A stretch of DNA of 64,000 nucleotides from Gallionella sp. (GTDB lineage Bacteria; Pseudomonadota; Gammaproteobacteria; Burkholderiales; Gallionellaceae). The position numbers and the translations under genes are program-made. Shown piece after piece: positions 10,807 to 20,703 of the stretch (its first letter is position 1; every line of letters starts with the position of its first letter). The notes below the pieces were generated by a model, which had not been told where the DNA came from, did no database searches, and was given only the letters and a program-made list of their open reading frames with translations. The stretch is taken from NCBI GenBank assembly GCA_028714075.1, contig JAQTMZ010000004.1, positions 62,001 through 126,000 of the forward strand, in the 5' to 3' direction.

Positions 10807-12267
10807 ATGATAAATACCTCACAGCAAACCTTCGACACATTATTCGCCACCGCCCAGCAATCGCTGCTGACTCCGCATTCCATCGAGACACGCAACATCG
10901 AACAGGTGTTTGCCAGCATGATGGCGCACCGCCTCGATTACGCCGATTTGTATTTCCAGTACAGCCGCGCCGAGAGCTGGTCGCTGGAGGAGGGTATCGT
11001 CAAATCCGGCAGCTTCAGCATCGATCAGGGGGTCGGGGTGCGCGCGGTGAGCGGCGAGAAAACCGCTTTCGCCTATTCCGACGACATCAGCATGAACGCG
11101 CTGGAAAGTGCGGCGCAGGCCACGCGCGCGATTGCCAAGCAGGGTGGCGAACAGACCGTACCGATACTGCATCACGGTTCGCGGCGTGAAATCTATTTGC
11201 CGCAGGATCCGATTGCCAGCATCAAGGATGCGGAAAAAGTCGCGCTGCTGGAGCGGCTCGAAGGCTATGCGCGCGCGCTCGACCCGCGTGTGGTGCAGGT
11301 GATGGCGGGGCTGGCGGGCGAATATGAAGTGGTGATGGTGGCGCGCAGCGACGGCCTGATGAATGCCGACATTCGCCCACTGGTGCGCCTGTCGCTGCAG
11401 GTCATCATCGAGAGCAACGGCAAGCGCGAACAAGGTTCGGCGGGCGGCGGCGGACGCTTCGATTACGGCTATTTCGACGACGCGATGCTGCGTAAGTATG
11501 CCGCACAGGCGGTGCATCAGGCGGTGATCAACCTGGATGCCGCACCGGCCCCGGCGGGCAACATGACCGTGGTGCTGGGCAACGGCTGGCCGGGCATTTT
11601 GCTGCACGAAGCGATCGGACACGGCCTGGAAGGCGACTTCAACCGCAAGGGCAGCTCGGCATTTTCCGGCCGCATCGGCGAGCGCGTCGCGGCAGAGGGT
11701 GTGACGGTGGTGGATGACGGCACGCTGGCGAGCCGGCGCGGCTCGTTGCAGATGGACGACGAGGGTAATCCCACGCAATGCACCACACTGATCGAGAACG
11801 GCATCCTCAAAGGCTATTTGCAGGACTCGCTCAACGCGCGGCTGATGGGCGTGCCGGTCACCGGCAATGCGCGGCGCGAATCCTACGCGCACCTGCCGAT
11901 GCCGCGCATGACCAACACCTATATGCTCAACGGCAACAAAGACCCGCAGGAAATCATCGCCTCGGTGAAGCACGGCCTGTACGCGGTGAATTTCGGCGGC
12001 GGGCAAGTGGATATCACCAGCGGCAAATTCGTGTTCTCCACCACCGAAGCCTACCTGATCGAAGACGGCAAGATCACCCATCCGGTCAAAGGCGCGACGC
12101 TGATCGGCAACGGCCCCGACGTGCTGACGCGCATCTCGATGATCGGCAACGACATGGCGCTCGACCCCGGCGTCGGTACCTGCGGCAAGGAAGGCCAGAG
12201 CGTGCCGGTCGGCGTGGGGCAGCCGACGGTGCGAATCGATAGGCTGACGGTGGGCGGGACGGCGTAG
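10807..12267 (+). CDS. tldD: Metalloprotease subunit TldD
   Basis: TldD pairs with TldE (PmbA) to form a cytoplasmic zinc protease that trims unfolded peptides and matures some modified peptides; in E. coli it processes microcin B17 and the antitoxin CcdA. The protein has 486 residues, near the usual 480. The metal-binding HExxxH is at about residue 267 ([12 protein letters not shown]), and a later conserved Cys-containing segment [18 protein letters not shown] is at the C-terminus. No tldE is in this window. The TAG stop sits within a palindromic repeat that doubles as the likely terminator. Confidence 0.95.
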   Translation: MINTSQQTFDTLFATAQQSLLTPHSIETRNIEQVFASMMAHRLDYADLYFQYSRAESWSLEEGIVKSGSFSIDQGVGVRAVSGEKTAFAYSDDISMNALESAAQATRAIAKQGGEQTVPILHHGSRREIYLPQDPIASIKDAEKVALLERLEGYARALDPRVVQVMAGLAGEYEVVMVARSDGLMNADIRPLVRLSLQVIIESNGKREQGSAGGGGRFDYGYFDDAMLRKYAAQAVHQAVINLDAAPAPAGNMTVVLGNGWPGILLHEAIGHGLEGDFNRKGSSAFSGRIGERVAAEGVTVVDDGTLASRRGSLQMDDEGNPTQCTTLIENGILKGYLQDSLNARLMGVPVTGNARRESYAHLPMPRMTNTYMLNGNKDPQEIIASVKHGLYAVNFGGGQVDITSGKFVFSTTEAYLIEDGKITHPVKGATLIGNGPDVLTRISMIGNDMALDPGVGTCGKEGQSVPVGVGQPTVRIDRLTVGGTA

Positions 12268-12292
12268 GGGCGTATGGCAATACGCCCTTTCA
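12264..12292 (+). terminator. tldD stop codon plus terminator hairpin (repeat type)
   Basis: GGGCGTA, TGGCAA, TACGCCC then TTTC. The 24 nt from 12264 to 12287 are identical to 57485-57508 inside miaA. The stop codon TAG (12265-12267) is part of the repeat. Confidence 0.75.
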
Positions 12293-12319
12293 CAATTCTG
12301 CCCGCCAGCGCATTTTCGT

Positions 12320-12348
12320 TTGAAGCCCCCACCCCTTTCGGATACAAT
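12320..12348 (+). promoter_or_regulatory. Sigma-70 promoter of the tRNA-like remnant and thrS
   Basis: TTGAAG (12320-12325), a 17-nt spacer, TACAAT (12343-12348), then GCGCGTCC, a GC-rich discriminator like those of stable RNA promoters. A transcript would start about 7 nt later, just before the tRNA remnant. Confidence 0.6.
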
Positions 12349-12361
12349 GCGCGTCCTTAAA

Positions 12362-12427
12362 GGCATGTAGCTCAGCCTGTTAGAGTGTTACCCATAGATC
12401 GTTGGTTCGAACCTGCCAACATTTCGA
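12362..12427 (+). pseudogene. Degenerate tRNA remnant (tRNA-Val position) upstream of thrS
   Basis: It starts like a tRNA: acceptor GGCATGT, then a D-arm AGCTCAGCCTGTTAGAG. Only about 14 nt then separate the D-arm from GTTGGTTCGAACCTGCCAAC, so an anticodon stem-loop is missing, and the T-loop is 10 nt where 7 is normal. The 3' acceptor strand (ACATTTC) pairs only partly and there is no CCA. In several betaproteobacteria a tRNA-Val(GAC) gene sits at this place before thrS (from memory). Reading it as a decayed tRNA fits, although a local assembly error is possible. Confidence 0.6.
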
Positions 12428-12454
12428 GTGCGGCGTTGCCGCACTTTGTATTTT
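12428..12454 (+). terminator. Hairpin between the tRNA remnant and thrS
   Basis: GTGCGGC, GTT, GCCGCAC followed by TTTGTATTTT: a 7-bp GC stem with a broken U-tract. It is 12 nt upstream of the thrS start, so it could end the tRNA transcript or attenuate thrS. Confidence 0.55.
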
Positions 12455-12466
12455 CGGAATAGCAAT

Positions 12467-14380
12467 ATGCCAGTAATAACTTTGCCGGATGGTTCGCAAC
12501 GCAGTTATGCGCAACCTGTTACCGTCGCCGACGTTGCGCTCAGCATCGGCGCGGGCTTGGCGCGCGCCGCGCTGGCGGGCAAGGTGGACGGCAAGGTGGT
12601 GGATACCTCGCATCTGATTGCGCAGGATGCCGCCTTGGCGATCATCACCGACAAAAATACGGAAGGCGTCGAGATCATCCGCCATTCCACCGCACACTTG
12701 CTGGCGCATGCGGTGAAAGAGCTGTTTCCCGATGCGCAGGTGACCATCGGGCCGGTGATCGAAAACGGCTTCTTTTACGATTTTTCCTACAAGCGCCCGT
12801 TCACGCCGGAAGACCTGGCGGCGATCGAGAAGCGCATGGGCGAGATCGCCAAGACGGATTTGCCGGTGGCGCGCCGCGTGCTGCCGCGCGACGAGGCGGT
12901 GGCGTATTTCAAGCATATCGGCGAGCACTACAAGGCCGAGATCATCGAGTCGATTCCGGCGGATCAGGATGTGTCGCTCTACAGCGAAGGCGAGTTCACC
13001 GACCTGTGCCGCGGCCCGCATGTGCCGTCTACCGGCAAGCTGAAGGCCTTCAAGCTGATGAAGCTGGCCGGCGCCTACTGGCGCGGCGATTCGAAAAACG
13101 AAATGTTGCAGCGCATTTACGGCACGGCCTGGGCGAAGAAGGAAGAGCTGGATGCCTATCTGCACCAGCTCGAAGAAGCCGAGAAGCGCGATCACCGCAA
13201 GCTGGGCAAGCAACTGGAATTGTTCCACATGCAGGACTCGTCGCCGGGCATGGTGTTCTGGCACCCCAAAGGCTGGACGCTGTGGCAGGAAGTCGAACAG
13301 TACATGCGCCGCAAGTTTCGCGAGCACGATTATAAAGAGGTGCGCACGCCGACCATCATGGATCGCACGCTGTGGGAGAAATCCGGCCACTGGGAAAACT
13401 ACCACGACAACATGTTCACCACCGCTTCGGAAAACCGCGACTACGCGGTGAAGCCGATGAACTGCCCCGGGCATGTGCAGATTTTCAACCACGGCCTGCA
13501 CAGCTACCGCGACCTGCCGCTGCGTCTGGCGGAATTCGGTTCCTGCCACCGCAACGAGACCTCCGGTTCGCTGCACGGCCTGATGCGGGTGCGCGGCTTC
13601 ACCCAGGACGATGCGCATATTTTCTGTACCGAAAACCAGGTGCAGCCCGAGGTGTCGCGCTTTATCGTGATGCTGAACGAGGTGTACGGGGACTTTGGTT
13701 TCAACGAGGTGCTGGTCAAGCTGTCCACTCGCCCGGAGAAGCGCGTAGGCTCGGATGAAACCTGGGACAAGGCCGAGGCGGGGCTGGCAGCGGCGTTGCA
13801 ACAGAATGGGCTGGCTTATGATGTCCAGCCGGGCGAAGGCGCATTCTACGGCCCCAAGGTCGAATTCACGCTGAAGGACAGCCTCGGGCGCCTGTGGCAG
13901 TGCGGTACGATCCAGCTGGATTTCAACCTGCCGGTGCGGCTGGATGCCGAGTTCGTCGATGAGGACAACAGCCGCAAACCCCCGGTGATGCTGCATCGCG
14001 CGATACTCGGTTCGATGGAGCGCTTCATCGGTATCCTGATCGAGCACCATGCCGGTGCGTTCCCGTTATGGCTGGCACCGGTGCAGGCGGTGGTGATGAA
14101 TATCTCCCAGGCGCAGGAAGAATATGCGACGCAAGTTGCGCAAGCATTGCGCGATGCCGGGCTGCGTGTGCAACTTGATTTGCGCAACGAGAAGATTACC
14201 TATAAAATACGTGAACATAGCTTGCAGAAATTACCTTACCAGCTGATCATCGGCGATAAGGAAGTGGCTGGAAAATTGGTGGCCGTGCGTGCCCGCAGTG
14301 GTGAAGATCTCGGACAGATGATGCTGGAAGGTTTGCTTCAGCGTTTTAAATCCGAGATTAAGGCGGGTAGCACGGCTTAG
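12467..14380 (+). CDS. thrS: Threonine-tRNA ligase
   Basis: Charges tRNA-Thr and edits mischarged Ser-tRNA-Thr. It has 637 residues, close to the E. coli 642. The order is TGS domain (residues 1-62, [14 protein letters not shown]), the editing domain with [11 protein letters not shown] (about residue 73), the class II catalytic core with zinc-binding [10 protein letters not shown], motif 2 [15 protein letters not shown] and motif 3 [17 protein letters not shown], then the C-terminal anticodon-binding domain. The ATG at 12467 is chosen over an upstream in-frame start at 12428, which lies inside a hairpin and would add residues unlike the family. It leads the translation block thrS-infC-rpmI-rplT-pheST-ihfA. 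Confidence 0.96.
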   Translation: MPVITLPDGSQRSYAQPVTVADVALSIGAGLARAALAGKVDGKVVDTSHLIAQDAALAIITDKNTEGVEIIRHSTAHLLAHAVKELFPDAQVTIGPVIENGFFYDFSYKRPFTPEDLAAIEKRMGEIAKTDLPVARRVLPRDEAVAYFKHIGEHYKAEIIESIPADQDVSLYSEGEFTDLCRGPHVPSTGKLKAFKLMKLAGAYWRGDSKNEMLQRIYGTAWAKKEELDAYLHQLEEAEKRDHRKLGKQLELFHMQDSSPGMVFWHPKGWTLWQEVEQYMRRKFREHDYKEVRTPTIMDRTLWEKSGHWENYHDNMFTTASENRDYAVKPMNCPGHVQIFNHGLHSYRDLPLRLAEFGSCHRNETSGSLHGLMRVRGFTQDDAHIFCTENQVQPEVSRFIVMLNEVYGDFGFNEVLVKLSTRPEKRVGSDETWDKAEAGLAAALQQNGLAYDVQPGEGAFYGPKVEFTLKDSLGRLWQCGTIQLDFNLPVRLDAEFVDEDNSRKPPVMLHRAILGSMERFIGILIEHHAGAFPLWLAPVQAVVMNISQAQEEYATQVAQALRDAGLRVQLDLRNEKITYKIREHSLQKLPYQLIIGDKEVAGKLVAVRARSGEDLGQMMLEGLLQRFKSEIKAGSTA

Positions 14381-14467
14381 TATTGGGCGTCTCCAGAACT
14401 TCAAAACTGCAAGCCAGACATGGCGCGATGAGGTTTTGATTTACAGAGATTCCCAATTTATTCAAGT

Positions 14468-14482
14468 GGAGATATTGCAATA
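14468..14482 (+). promoter_or_regulatory. infC ribosome-binding site with AUA start codon
   Basis: GGAG at 14468-14471, 8 nt, then ATA at 14480. An in-frame ATT at 14474 is only 2 nt from the Shine-Dalgarno, too close. The first ATG (14513) would drop conserved N-terminal residues and has no Shine-Dalgarno. Confidence 0.7.
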
Positions 14483-15004
14483 GCACAAGATAAATCGCAG
14501 CGCATCAATGAGATGATTACCGCACCGCAAGTGCGGCTGATTGGTGTCGAAAAGGAACCCCTCGGGATTGTTGCCATCGCGGAAGCGTTGCGTTTGGCGG
14601 GTGAAGCAGAACTGGATTTGGTGGAGATTTCGCCGCTGGCGGATCCGCCAGTATGCCGTATCATGGATATCGGCAAATTCAAATATGCCGAAAGCAAGAA
14701 ACAGCACGAGGCCAAGCTCAAGCAGAAACAGGTGCAGATCAAGGAAATCAAGTTTCGCCCGGGTACGGACGAAGGCGACTACAACATCAAGTTGCGTAAC
14801 CTGATCAAGTTTCTGGAAGACGGCAACAAGACCAAAATCACGTTGCGCTTTCGCGGCCGCGAAATGGCCCATCAGGAAATCGGTATGCGTTTGATTCAAC
14901 GCGTCAGGGATGATCTGGAAGAGCATAGCGTGGTCGAGCAGTTTCCCAAGATGGAAGGCCGCCAGATGGTGATGGTGTTATCGCCCAAGGCCAAGAAAAA
15001 ATAG
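14480..15004 (+). CDS. infC: Translation initiation factor IF-3
   Basis: Binds the 30S subunit and enforces fidelity of start codon and initiator tRNA selection. It has 174 residues when begun at the ATA codon (14480): (M)[21 protein letters not shown] matches the usual IF-3 N-terminus, and the RIN motif lies upstream of the first ATG. The linker helix [17 protein letters not shown] and the C-terminal domain ([18 protein letters not shown]) are canonical. IF-3 genes normally use a non-standard start (AUU in E. coli) so that IF-3 represses its own translation. AUA here is a rarer version of the same device. Confidence 0.93.
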   Translation: MAQDKSQRINEMITAPQVRLIGVEKEPLGIVAIAEALRLAGEAELDLVEISPLADPPVCRIMDIGKFKYAESKKQHEAKLKQKQVQIKEIKFRPGTDEGDYNIKLRNLIKFLEDGNKTKITLRFRGREMAHQEIGMRLIQRVRDDLEEHSVVEQFPKMEGRQMVMVLSPKAKKK

Positions 15005-15014
15005 CGAATTTAAT

Positions 15015-15136
15015 TGCGTCGACAGCAAGGGGATGGTCGATGCGATGTAGCAAGCAGTTCCCCGATAAAAAGTGGTGTATGGGTCATCAAGTTTTTCCAG
15101 TCGGAAAACACCTGGCATCATAAATTTAAGGAGCAA
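15015..15136 (+). promoter_or_regulatory. Structured rpmI-rplT leader (candidate L20 autoregulatory site)
   Basis: The 134-nt gap between infC and rpmI holds potential stems, GGTGT/ACACC enclosing TTTTTCC/GGAAAA (about 15073-15113) and GGGGA/TTCCCC (about 15029-15064). In E. coli, L20 represses rpmI-rplT through a structured mRNA region upstream of rpmI. I infer a similar role here from position only. Confidence 0.3.
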
Positions 15137-15138
15137 TC

Positions 15139-15336
15139 ATGCCCAAGATGAAAACCAAAAGCGGAGCGGCCAAGCGTTTCAAGATCCGCGCAGGTGGTAG
15201 CGTCAAACGCTCACAAGCGTTCAAGCGCCACATCCTGACCAAAAAAACCACCAAGAACAAACGTCAGTTGCGCGGCACAACTGAAGTCCACGCAACCAAT
15301 ACAGCATCGGTTCGCGCCATGATGCCTTACGCATAA
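15139..15336 (+). CDS. rpmI: 50S ribosomal protein L35
   Basis: A basic 65-residue ribosomal protein starting [20 protein letters not shown], the family's standard N-terminus and length. AAGGAG lies 8 nt before the ATG. It is 10 nt upstream of rplT, and the pair is a conserved operon. Confidence 0.98.
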   Translation: MPKMKTKSGAAKRFKIRAGGSVKRSQAFKRHILTKKTTKNKRQLRGTTEVHATNTASVRAMMPYA

Positions 15337-15346
15337 GGAGTAGACC

Positions 15347-15706
15347 ATGCCAAGAGTAAAACGTGGAGTAATAGCACGCGCCAGCCATAAAAAAGTATTG
15401 GCTCTAGCCAAGGGTTATCGCGGTCGCCGCAAGAACGTCTACCGCATCGCCAAGCAGGCGGTGATGAAAGCCGGACAATATTCCTATCGCGATCGTCGCC
15501 AGAAAAAGCGCCAGTTCCGCACTTTGTGGATTGCGCGTATCAATGCGGCAGCGCGTGAGCAAGGCCTGACCTACAGCGTGTTCATGAATGGGCTGAAGAA
15601 GGCGGACATTCAGGTTGACCGCAAGGTGTTGTCGGACATAGCCGTGTTCGATAAGCCCGCGTTTGCGCAATTCGTGGCGCAAGCAAAAGCCAGCCTCGGC
15701 GTTTAA
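15347..15706 (+). CDS. rplT: 50S ribosomal protein L20
   Basis: A 119-residue 23S rRNA-binding protein needed early in 50S assembly and, in E. coli, the repressor of its own operon. The start [20 protein letters not shown] and the core [17 protein letters not shown] are typical. An AAGGAG Shine-Dalgarno in the gap follows rpmI. A strong hairpin separates it from pheS. Confidence 0.98.
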   Translation: MPRVKRGVIARASHKKVLALAKGYRGRRKNVYRIAKQAVMKAGQYSYRDRRQKKRQFRTLWIARINAAAREQGLTYSVFMNGLKKADIQVDRKVLSDIAVFDKPAFAQFVAQAKASLGV

Positions 15707-15728
15707 GCCAAGCCTCGCGGTTTATTGA

Positions 15729-16772
<1,044 letters not shown>

Positions 16773-16782
16773 TGATACAGCC

Positions 16783-19212
16783 ATGAAATTTTCCGAGAAT
16801 TGGTTAAGAACCTGGGTGAATCCAGAGATGCCCAGCGAGGCGTTAGGGCATTTGCTGACCATGGCCGGGCTGGAAGTCGAAGCACTGGAAGCCGTCGCTC
16901 CCGCATTCAATAACGTGGTGGTGGCCGAAGTGCTGGAAGTGGTCAAACATCCCAATGCGGATCGCTTGAACGTGTGCCAGGTGAATGTCGGCGAGGCACA
17001 GCCGCTGACCATCGTCTGCGGCGCGGCAAATGTGGCTGTCGGCGTGAAAGTGCCGTGCGCGCGCATCGGCGCGCTGCTGCCCCCAAATAGCGAGAATGAA
17101 AAAGGTTTCGCCATCAAGCAGGCCAAGGTGCGCAACGTCGAGTCGTTCGGCATGTTGTGCTCCGCAAAAGAACTGGGGCTGGCCGAAGAAAGCCAAGGCC
17201 TGTGGCTGCTGCCGAGCGATGCGCCGGTGGGCAAGACGCTGCGCGAGTATCTGGAACTGGACGACAAATTGTTCACGCTGAAACTCACGCCGAACCGCAG
17301 CGATTGCTCCGGGATGCTCGGCATTGCACGCGAAGTCGCGGCGCTGACCGGCAGCGCGCTCAAGCCGTTGGATCTTCAAATCCAGCCGGTCATCCTTTCC
17401 GAACAATTGCCGGTGCATGTGGCCGATGCGCAGGCCTGCCCGCTGTATTGCGGTCGCCTGGTGCGCGGCGTGAACGCCGCCGCGCCTACACCGGCCTGGA
17501 TGCTGCGCCGTCTGGAGCGCAGCGGCCTGCGCGGTATCAGCGCGGTGGTGGACATCACCAACTACGTGATGCTGGAAATGGGCCAGCCGCTGCACGCCTT
17601 CGATCTGGCGCAACTAACGGGCGGTATCACGGTGCGCAGGGCGCGCAACGGTGAAGCGCTGACGCTGCTCAACGAACAGGCGGTGAAGCTCGACGAAGAA
17701 GTACTGGTCATCGCCGACGATGCGCGGGTACTGGCGCTGGCCGGTATCATGGGCGGGCAGGGCAGCGGCGTGGAAACTACTACCCAAGACGTGTTTGTGG
17801 AGAGCGCGTTTTTCCATCCCGATGCGATTGCCGGCAAGGCGCGCCGTTTCGGGTTGGCGACCGATTCTTCGTTCCGCTTCGAGCGCGGCGTGGATTTTGC
17901 GGCGACGCGCCAAGCGCTGGAGCGCGCGACACAATTGCTGCTGGAAATTTGCGGCGGCAGCGCCGGGGCAATCAGCGAAGTGCGCAACCAGTTACCTGAA
18001 CGGGTGGCAATCACATTGCGCCGTTCGCGTGTCGCGCGGGTGCTCGGTATCGCGCTGGACAATATCCAGATTGCTGATCTTTTGACGCGCCTGCAATTCG
18101 AATTCACCGCGAATAGCCCTCTCCCCAACCCTCTCCCGCAAGCGGGAGAGGGGGCAAACGTGAAGGGCGATGTTGATTTCTGTGTCACACCGCCGAGCTT
18201 TCGTTTCGATCTGTCCATCGAGGCAGACCTGATCGAGGAGCTGGCGCGCCTGCATGGCTATGACAACATCCCCGCACTCGCCCCGCAAGCTGCGCTGACC
18301 ATACTGCCGTACAGCGAACTGCAGCGCCCGCTGGCGCGCATCCAGCAGATGCTTGTTGCGCGCGGCTACCAGGAGATCGTCAGCTATGCGTTTGTCGACG
18401 AGCAGGTTGAACGTGAATTGTGCGGCAACGATAAAGCGGTCGCGCTGCAAAACCCGATCGCCAGTAATCTGGCGGTGATGCGCAGCAGCCTGATCGGCGG
18501 GCTGGTGGGCGCGTTGCGCTTCAACCTGAACCGCAATCAGGCGCGCGTGCGCCTGTTCGAGGCCGGTGCATGTTTTGCCAGGGTAAATGACGAGTATGTG
18601 CAGAGCCAGCGACTATCTGGTTTGGCATATGGCGCGACTCAGCCGGAACAATGGGGCACAGCCGCCAAACCGGTCGATTTTTACGATGTGAAAGCGGATG
18701 TCGAGGCATTGTTCGCCCCGCAAGTCTTGCGTTTCGTTGCGGCAGTCCACCCGGCCTTGCATCCAGGGCGCTCCGCGCAGATTTTTTGCGGAGGGCAGAT
18801 GATCGGCTGGATCGGCGAACTGCACCCGCAGTGGCAGCAACAATACGACATGGTGCAGGCCGCCGTGTGGTTTGAAGTCGAACTCGGTGCGTTGCTTCAG
18901 ACGGCAGTGCCGCGCATGAGCGAAATTGCCAAATTCCTGCCGGTGCGACGCGATCTGGCGGTGCTGGTGGACGAGGCAGTTACTCTGCAGACCTTGCTGG
19001 ACGCCATGCAGCAGGCAGATGTGCCTTACGTGCAAGAAATTGCCCTGTTTGACGTGTATCGCGGCAAAGGTGTAGAGCAAGGCAAAAAAAGCCTTGCATT
19101 CCGTGTGTTATTACAAGATACTAAAAAAACGCTCACGGATTCTGAAATTGAATCAAGTATTGCGCTGTTGGTGGATGTGATGCAACAGCACGGTGCTCAG
19201 ATGCGCATGTAA
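16783..19212 (+). CDS. pheT: Phenylalanine-tRNA ligase beta subunit
   Basis: The beta subunit carries tRNA binding and editing. It has 809 residues, a little above the usual 790-800. In order: MKFSENWLRTWVNP start, EMAP-like tRNA-binding domain (about 40-150), B3/B4 editing domain (ISAVVDITNYVMLEMGQPLHAFD), B5, the catalytic-like domain (AVMRSSLIGGLVGALRFNLNRN) and a C-terminal anticodon-binding FDX domain. Residues about 445-462 (SPLPNPLPQAGEGANVKG) are an insertion encoded by a palindromic repeat, just before the conserved TPPSFRFDLSIEADLIEELA. It is followed after 9 nt by ihfA. Confidence 0.96.
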   Translation: MKFSENWLRTWVNPEMPSEALGHLLTMAGLEVEALEAVAPAFNNVVVAEVLEVVKHPNADRLNVCQVNVGEAQPLTIVCGAANVAVGVKVPCARIGALLPPNSENEKGFAIKQAKVRNVESFGMLCSAKELGLAEESQGLWLLPSDAPVGKTLREYLELDDKLFTLKLTPNRSDCSGMLGIAREVAALTGSALKPLDLQIQPVILSEQLPVHVADAQACPLYCGRLVRGVNAAAPTPAWMLRRLERSGLRGISAVVDITNYVMLEMGQPLHAFDLAQLTGGITVRRARNGEALTLLNEQAVKLDEEVLVIADDARVLALAGIMGGQGSGVETTTQDVFVESAFFHPDAIAGKARRFGLATDSSFRFERGVDFAATRQALERATQLLLEICGGSAGAISEVRNQLPERVAITLRRSRVARVLGIALDNIQIADLLTRLQFEFTANSPLPNPLPQAGEGANVKGDVDFCVTPPSFRFDLSIEADLIEELARLHGYDNIPALAPQAALTILPYSELQRPLARIQQMLVARGYQEIVSYAFVDEQVERELCGNDKAVALQNPIASNLAVMRSSLIGGLVGALRFNLNRNQARVRLFEAGACFARVNDEYVQSQRLSGLAYGATQPEQWGTAAKPVDFYDVKADVEALFAPQVLRFVAAVHPALHPGRSAQIFCGGQMIGWIGELHPQWQQQYDMVQAAVWFEVELGALLQTAVPRMSEIAKFLPVRRDLAVLVDEAVTLQTLLDAMQQADVPYVQEIALFDVYRGKGVEQGKKSLAFRVLLQDTKKTLTDSEIESSIALLVDVMQQHGAQMRM
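18117..18160. repeat. Palindromic repeat (CTCTCCCGC/GCGGGAGAG family) inside pheT
   Basis: A 20-bp palindrome lies at 18131-18150, preceded by CCCTCTCCCCAACC (18117-18130) and followed by GGGGCAAACG. The 14-nt left part is the exact reverse complement of 50484-50497, in front of ctaD. The frame is kept. Confidence 0.85.
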
Positions 19213-19221
19213 GGGAGAAAA

Positions 19222-19533
19222 ATGACAACAACATTAACAAAAGCCGAACTATCTGATTTGCTGTTTGAAAAAGTCGGCCTCAATAAACGCGAAGCCAAGG
19301 ATATGGTGGAAGCGTTCTTCGAAGAAATCCGCGCGCAACTGGAAAAAGGCGAGAGTGTGAAATTATCCGGCTTCGGAAATTTTCAACTGCGCGACAAACC
19401 GCAGCGCCCCGGACGCAACCCCAAGACCGGTGAAGAAATCCCGATCACCGCGCGTCGTGTGGTGACGTTTCATCCCAGCCAGAAGCTGAAGACCATGGTG
19501 GAAAAGTCCTATCATGGAAAACCACAAGCCTAA
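19222..19533 (+). CDS. ihfA: Integration host factor alpha subunit
   Basis: A 103-residue nucleoid protein that bends DNA as a heterodimer with IhfB. Conserved features are [24 protein letters not shown] and the beta-arm region with [14 protein letters not shown], whose proline intercalates DNA, then FHPSQKLK. The gene sits after pheT as in E. coli and overlaps the downstream merR-type gene by 20 nt, implying coupled translation. Confidence 0.96.
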   Translation: MTTTLTKAELSDLLFEKVGLNKREAKDMVEAFFEEIRAQLEKGESVKLSGFGNFQLRDKPQRPGRNPKTGEEIPITARRVVTFHPSQKLKTMVEKSYHGKPQA

Positions 19534-19879
19534 TTCCGAGCTCCCGCCGATTCCCGCCAAACGCTATTTCACCATCGGTGAGGTGAGCGAATTATGCGGG
19601 GTCAAGGCCCATGTGCTGCGCTATTGGGAGCAGGAATTCACCCAGCTCAAACCGGTCAAACGCAGCGGTAACCGCCGCTACTATCAGCACCATGAGGTGC
19701 TGCTGATCCGGCGTATCCGCGAGTTGCTGTACGAACAGGGCTTTACCATCAGCGGTGCGCGCAATCGTCTGGAAAATTCCGGCGAGGTTGAAATCCAGGC
19801 TGTCGCGCCTGCGGCAGGGATGAATGTTGCCGCATTGCGCCATGAGATTCGTGAAATTATCGGGCTATTGAGCGCGTAA
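19514..19879 (+). CDS. MerR-family transcriptional regulator
   Basis: A 121-residue regulator. The N-terminal winged helix-turn-helix reads [26 protein letters not shown] (shown here in part: [20 protein letters not shown]), followed by a short helical region with [12 protein letters not shown]. There are no metal-binding cysteines in the C-terminal part, so a metal-sensing role is unlikely. A MerR-type gene directly after ihfA is conserved in betaproteobacteria, but its targets are not known to me. The start at 19514 overlaps the ihfA end. Confidence 0.9.
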   Translation: MENHKPNSELPPIPAKRYFTIGEVSELCGVKAHVLRYWEQEFTQLKPVKRSGNRRYYQHHEVLLIRRIRELLYEQGFTISGARNRLENSGEVEIQAVAPAAGMNVAALRHEIREIIGLLSA

Positions 19880-19911
19880 AAAATACTGCATTTTTTCGGC
19901 TCATGAGCTTA

Positions 19912-19937
19912 TCCGGCCATCAGCCGCTGATTCCGGA
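19912..19937. terminator. Hairpin between convergent merR-type gene and lolD
   Basis: TCCGG, CATCAG, CCG, CTGAT, CCGGA: a nearly continuous 10-bp stem without a U-tract. Its position between convergent genes suggests it ends transcription from both sides. Confidence 0.4.
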
Positions 19938-19941
19938 AATC

Positions 19942-20703
19942 CTACCCCTGTAGCAGTACTCCATCCACCAGCCGCAAACAGCGCTGCATCCGCCCTGCCA
20001 GCTCGAGATCGTGGGTGACCACGATGAAGCTGGTGTTGAATTTCGTGTTGAGTTGCTGCATCAGTTCAAACAGGGCATGCGCGCTGCCGCGATCCAGATT
20101 TCCGGTGGGCTCGTCAGCCAGCACGCAAGCCGGTTCGGTCACCAGCGCGCGCGCCACGGCAACGCGCTGGCGTTCGCCGCCGGATAGCTCCGATGGCAAA
20201 TGCTGGATGCGCTGCGCCAGCCCTACCTGTTCCAGCATTGCGGCGGCGCGCGGTTTGGCCTCGGTGCTTTTCATGCCGCGAATAAACAGCGGCATCGCGA
20301 CATTTTCCAGCGCGGTAAATTCCGGCAGCAGATGATGGAACTGGTACACGAAGCCGAGCGCATGGTTGCGTAATTCGCCGCGCTGCACCTCGTTCATCTG
20401 CTGCACTTCCTGGCCGAGTATCTGCACGCTGCCGCCGCTGCCGCTGTCCAGCCCGCCGAGCAGGTGCAGCAACGTGCTTTTGCCGGAGCCGGACGCGCCG
20501 ACGATGGCGAGGCGTTCGCCGCGCTGTACGTCGAGGTCGATACCCTTGAGCACCGGCACATCCAGCTTGCCGATGACAAAAGTCTTGCGCAGGCCGCGGC
20601 AGGAAATGACCATACCTGTATCCTGCATTTTCGGGAGCGCGGGCGTCTCGCCCGCATGCGGACGGGGACGTCCGCGCTCCCATCCTGGATACTGTTTACT
20701 CAT
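19942..20703 (-). CDS. lolD: Lipoprotein-releasing ABC transporter ATPase LolD
   Basis: ATPase of the LolCDE complex, which extracts lipoproteins from the inner membrane for LolA. It has Walker A GASGSGKS, the Q-loop region [17 protein letters not shown], signature [15 protein letters not shown] and Walker [12 protein letters not shown]. The annotated start (20703) overlaps the lolC stop by 8 nt (ATGAGTAA), giving a 253-residue protein with an extra N-terminus, [17 protein letters not shown], that is encoded by a palindromic repeat. An internal ATG ([10 protein letters not shown], about residue 31) has AGGA 7 nt upstream and gives the usual family length. Which start is used is unclear. Confidence 0.92.
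   Translation of the reverse strand: MSKQYPGWERGRPRPHAGETPALPKMQDTGMVISCRGLRKTFVIGKLDVPVLKGIDLDVQRGERLAIVGASGSGKSTLLHLLGGLDSGSGGSVQILGQEVQQMNEVQRGELRNHALGFVYQFHHLLPEFTALENVAMPLFIRGMKSTEAKPRAAAMLEQVGLAQRIQHLPSELSGGERQRVAVARALVTEPACVLADEPTGNLDRGSAHALFELMQQLNTKFNTSFIVVTHDLELAGRMQRCLRLVDGVLLQG
20633..20681. repeat. 49-bp inverted repeat at the lolC-lolD junction
   Basis: GGGAGCGCGGGCGTC and GACGTCCGCGCTCCC pair at 14 of 15 positions around CTCGCCCGCATGCGGACGGG. It is in frame with the lolD start that overlaps lolC. Confidence 0.8.

Noticed and set aside
12380..14050. 556-residue reverse ORF opposite thrS
   Set aside because: Shadow; thrS has all catalytic motifs on the forward strand.
19880..19941. 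tRNA-Pro gene expected after the merR-type gene
   Set aside because: No cloverleaf is present; only a hairpin between convergent genes.
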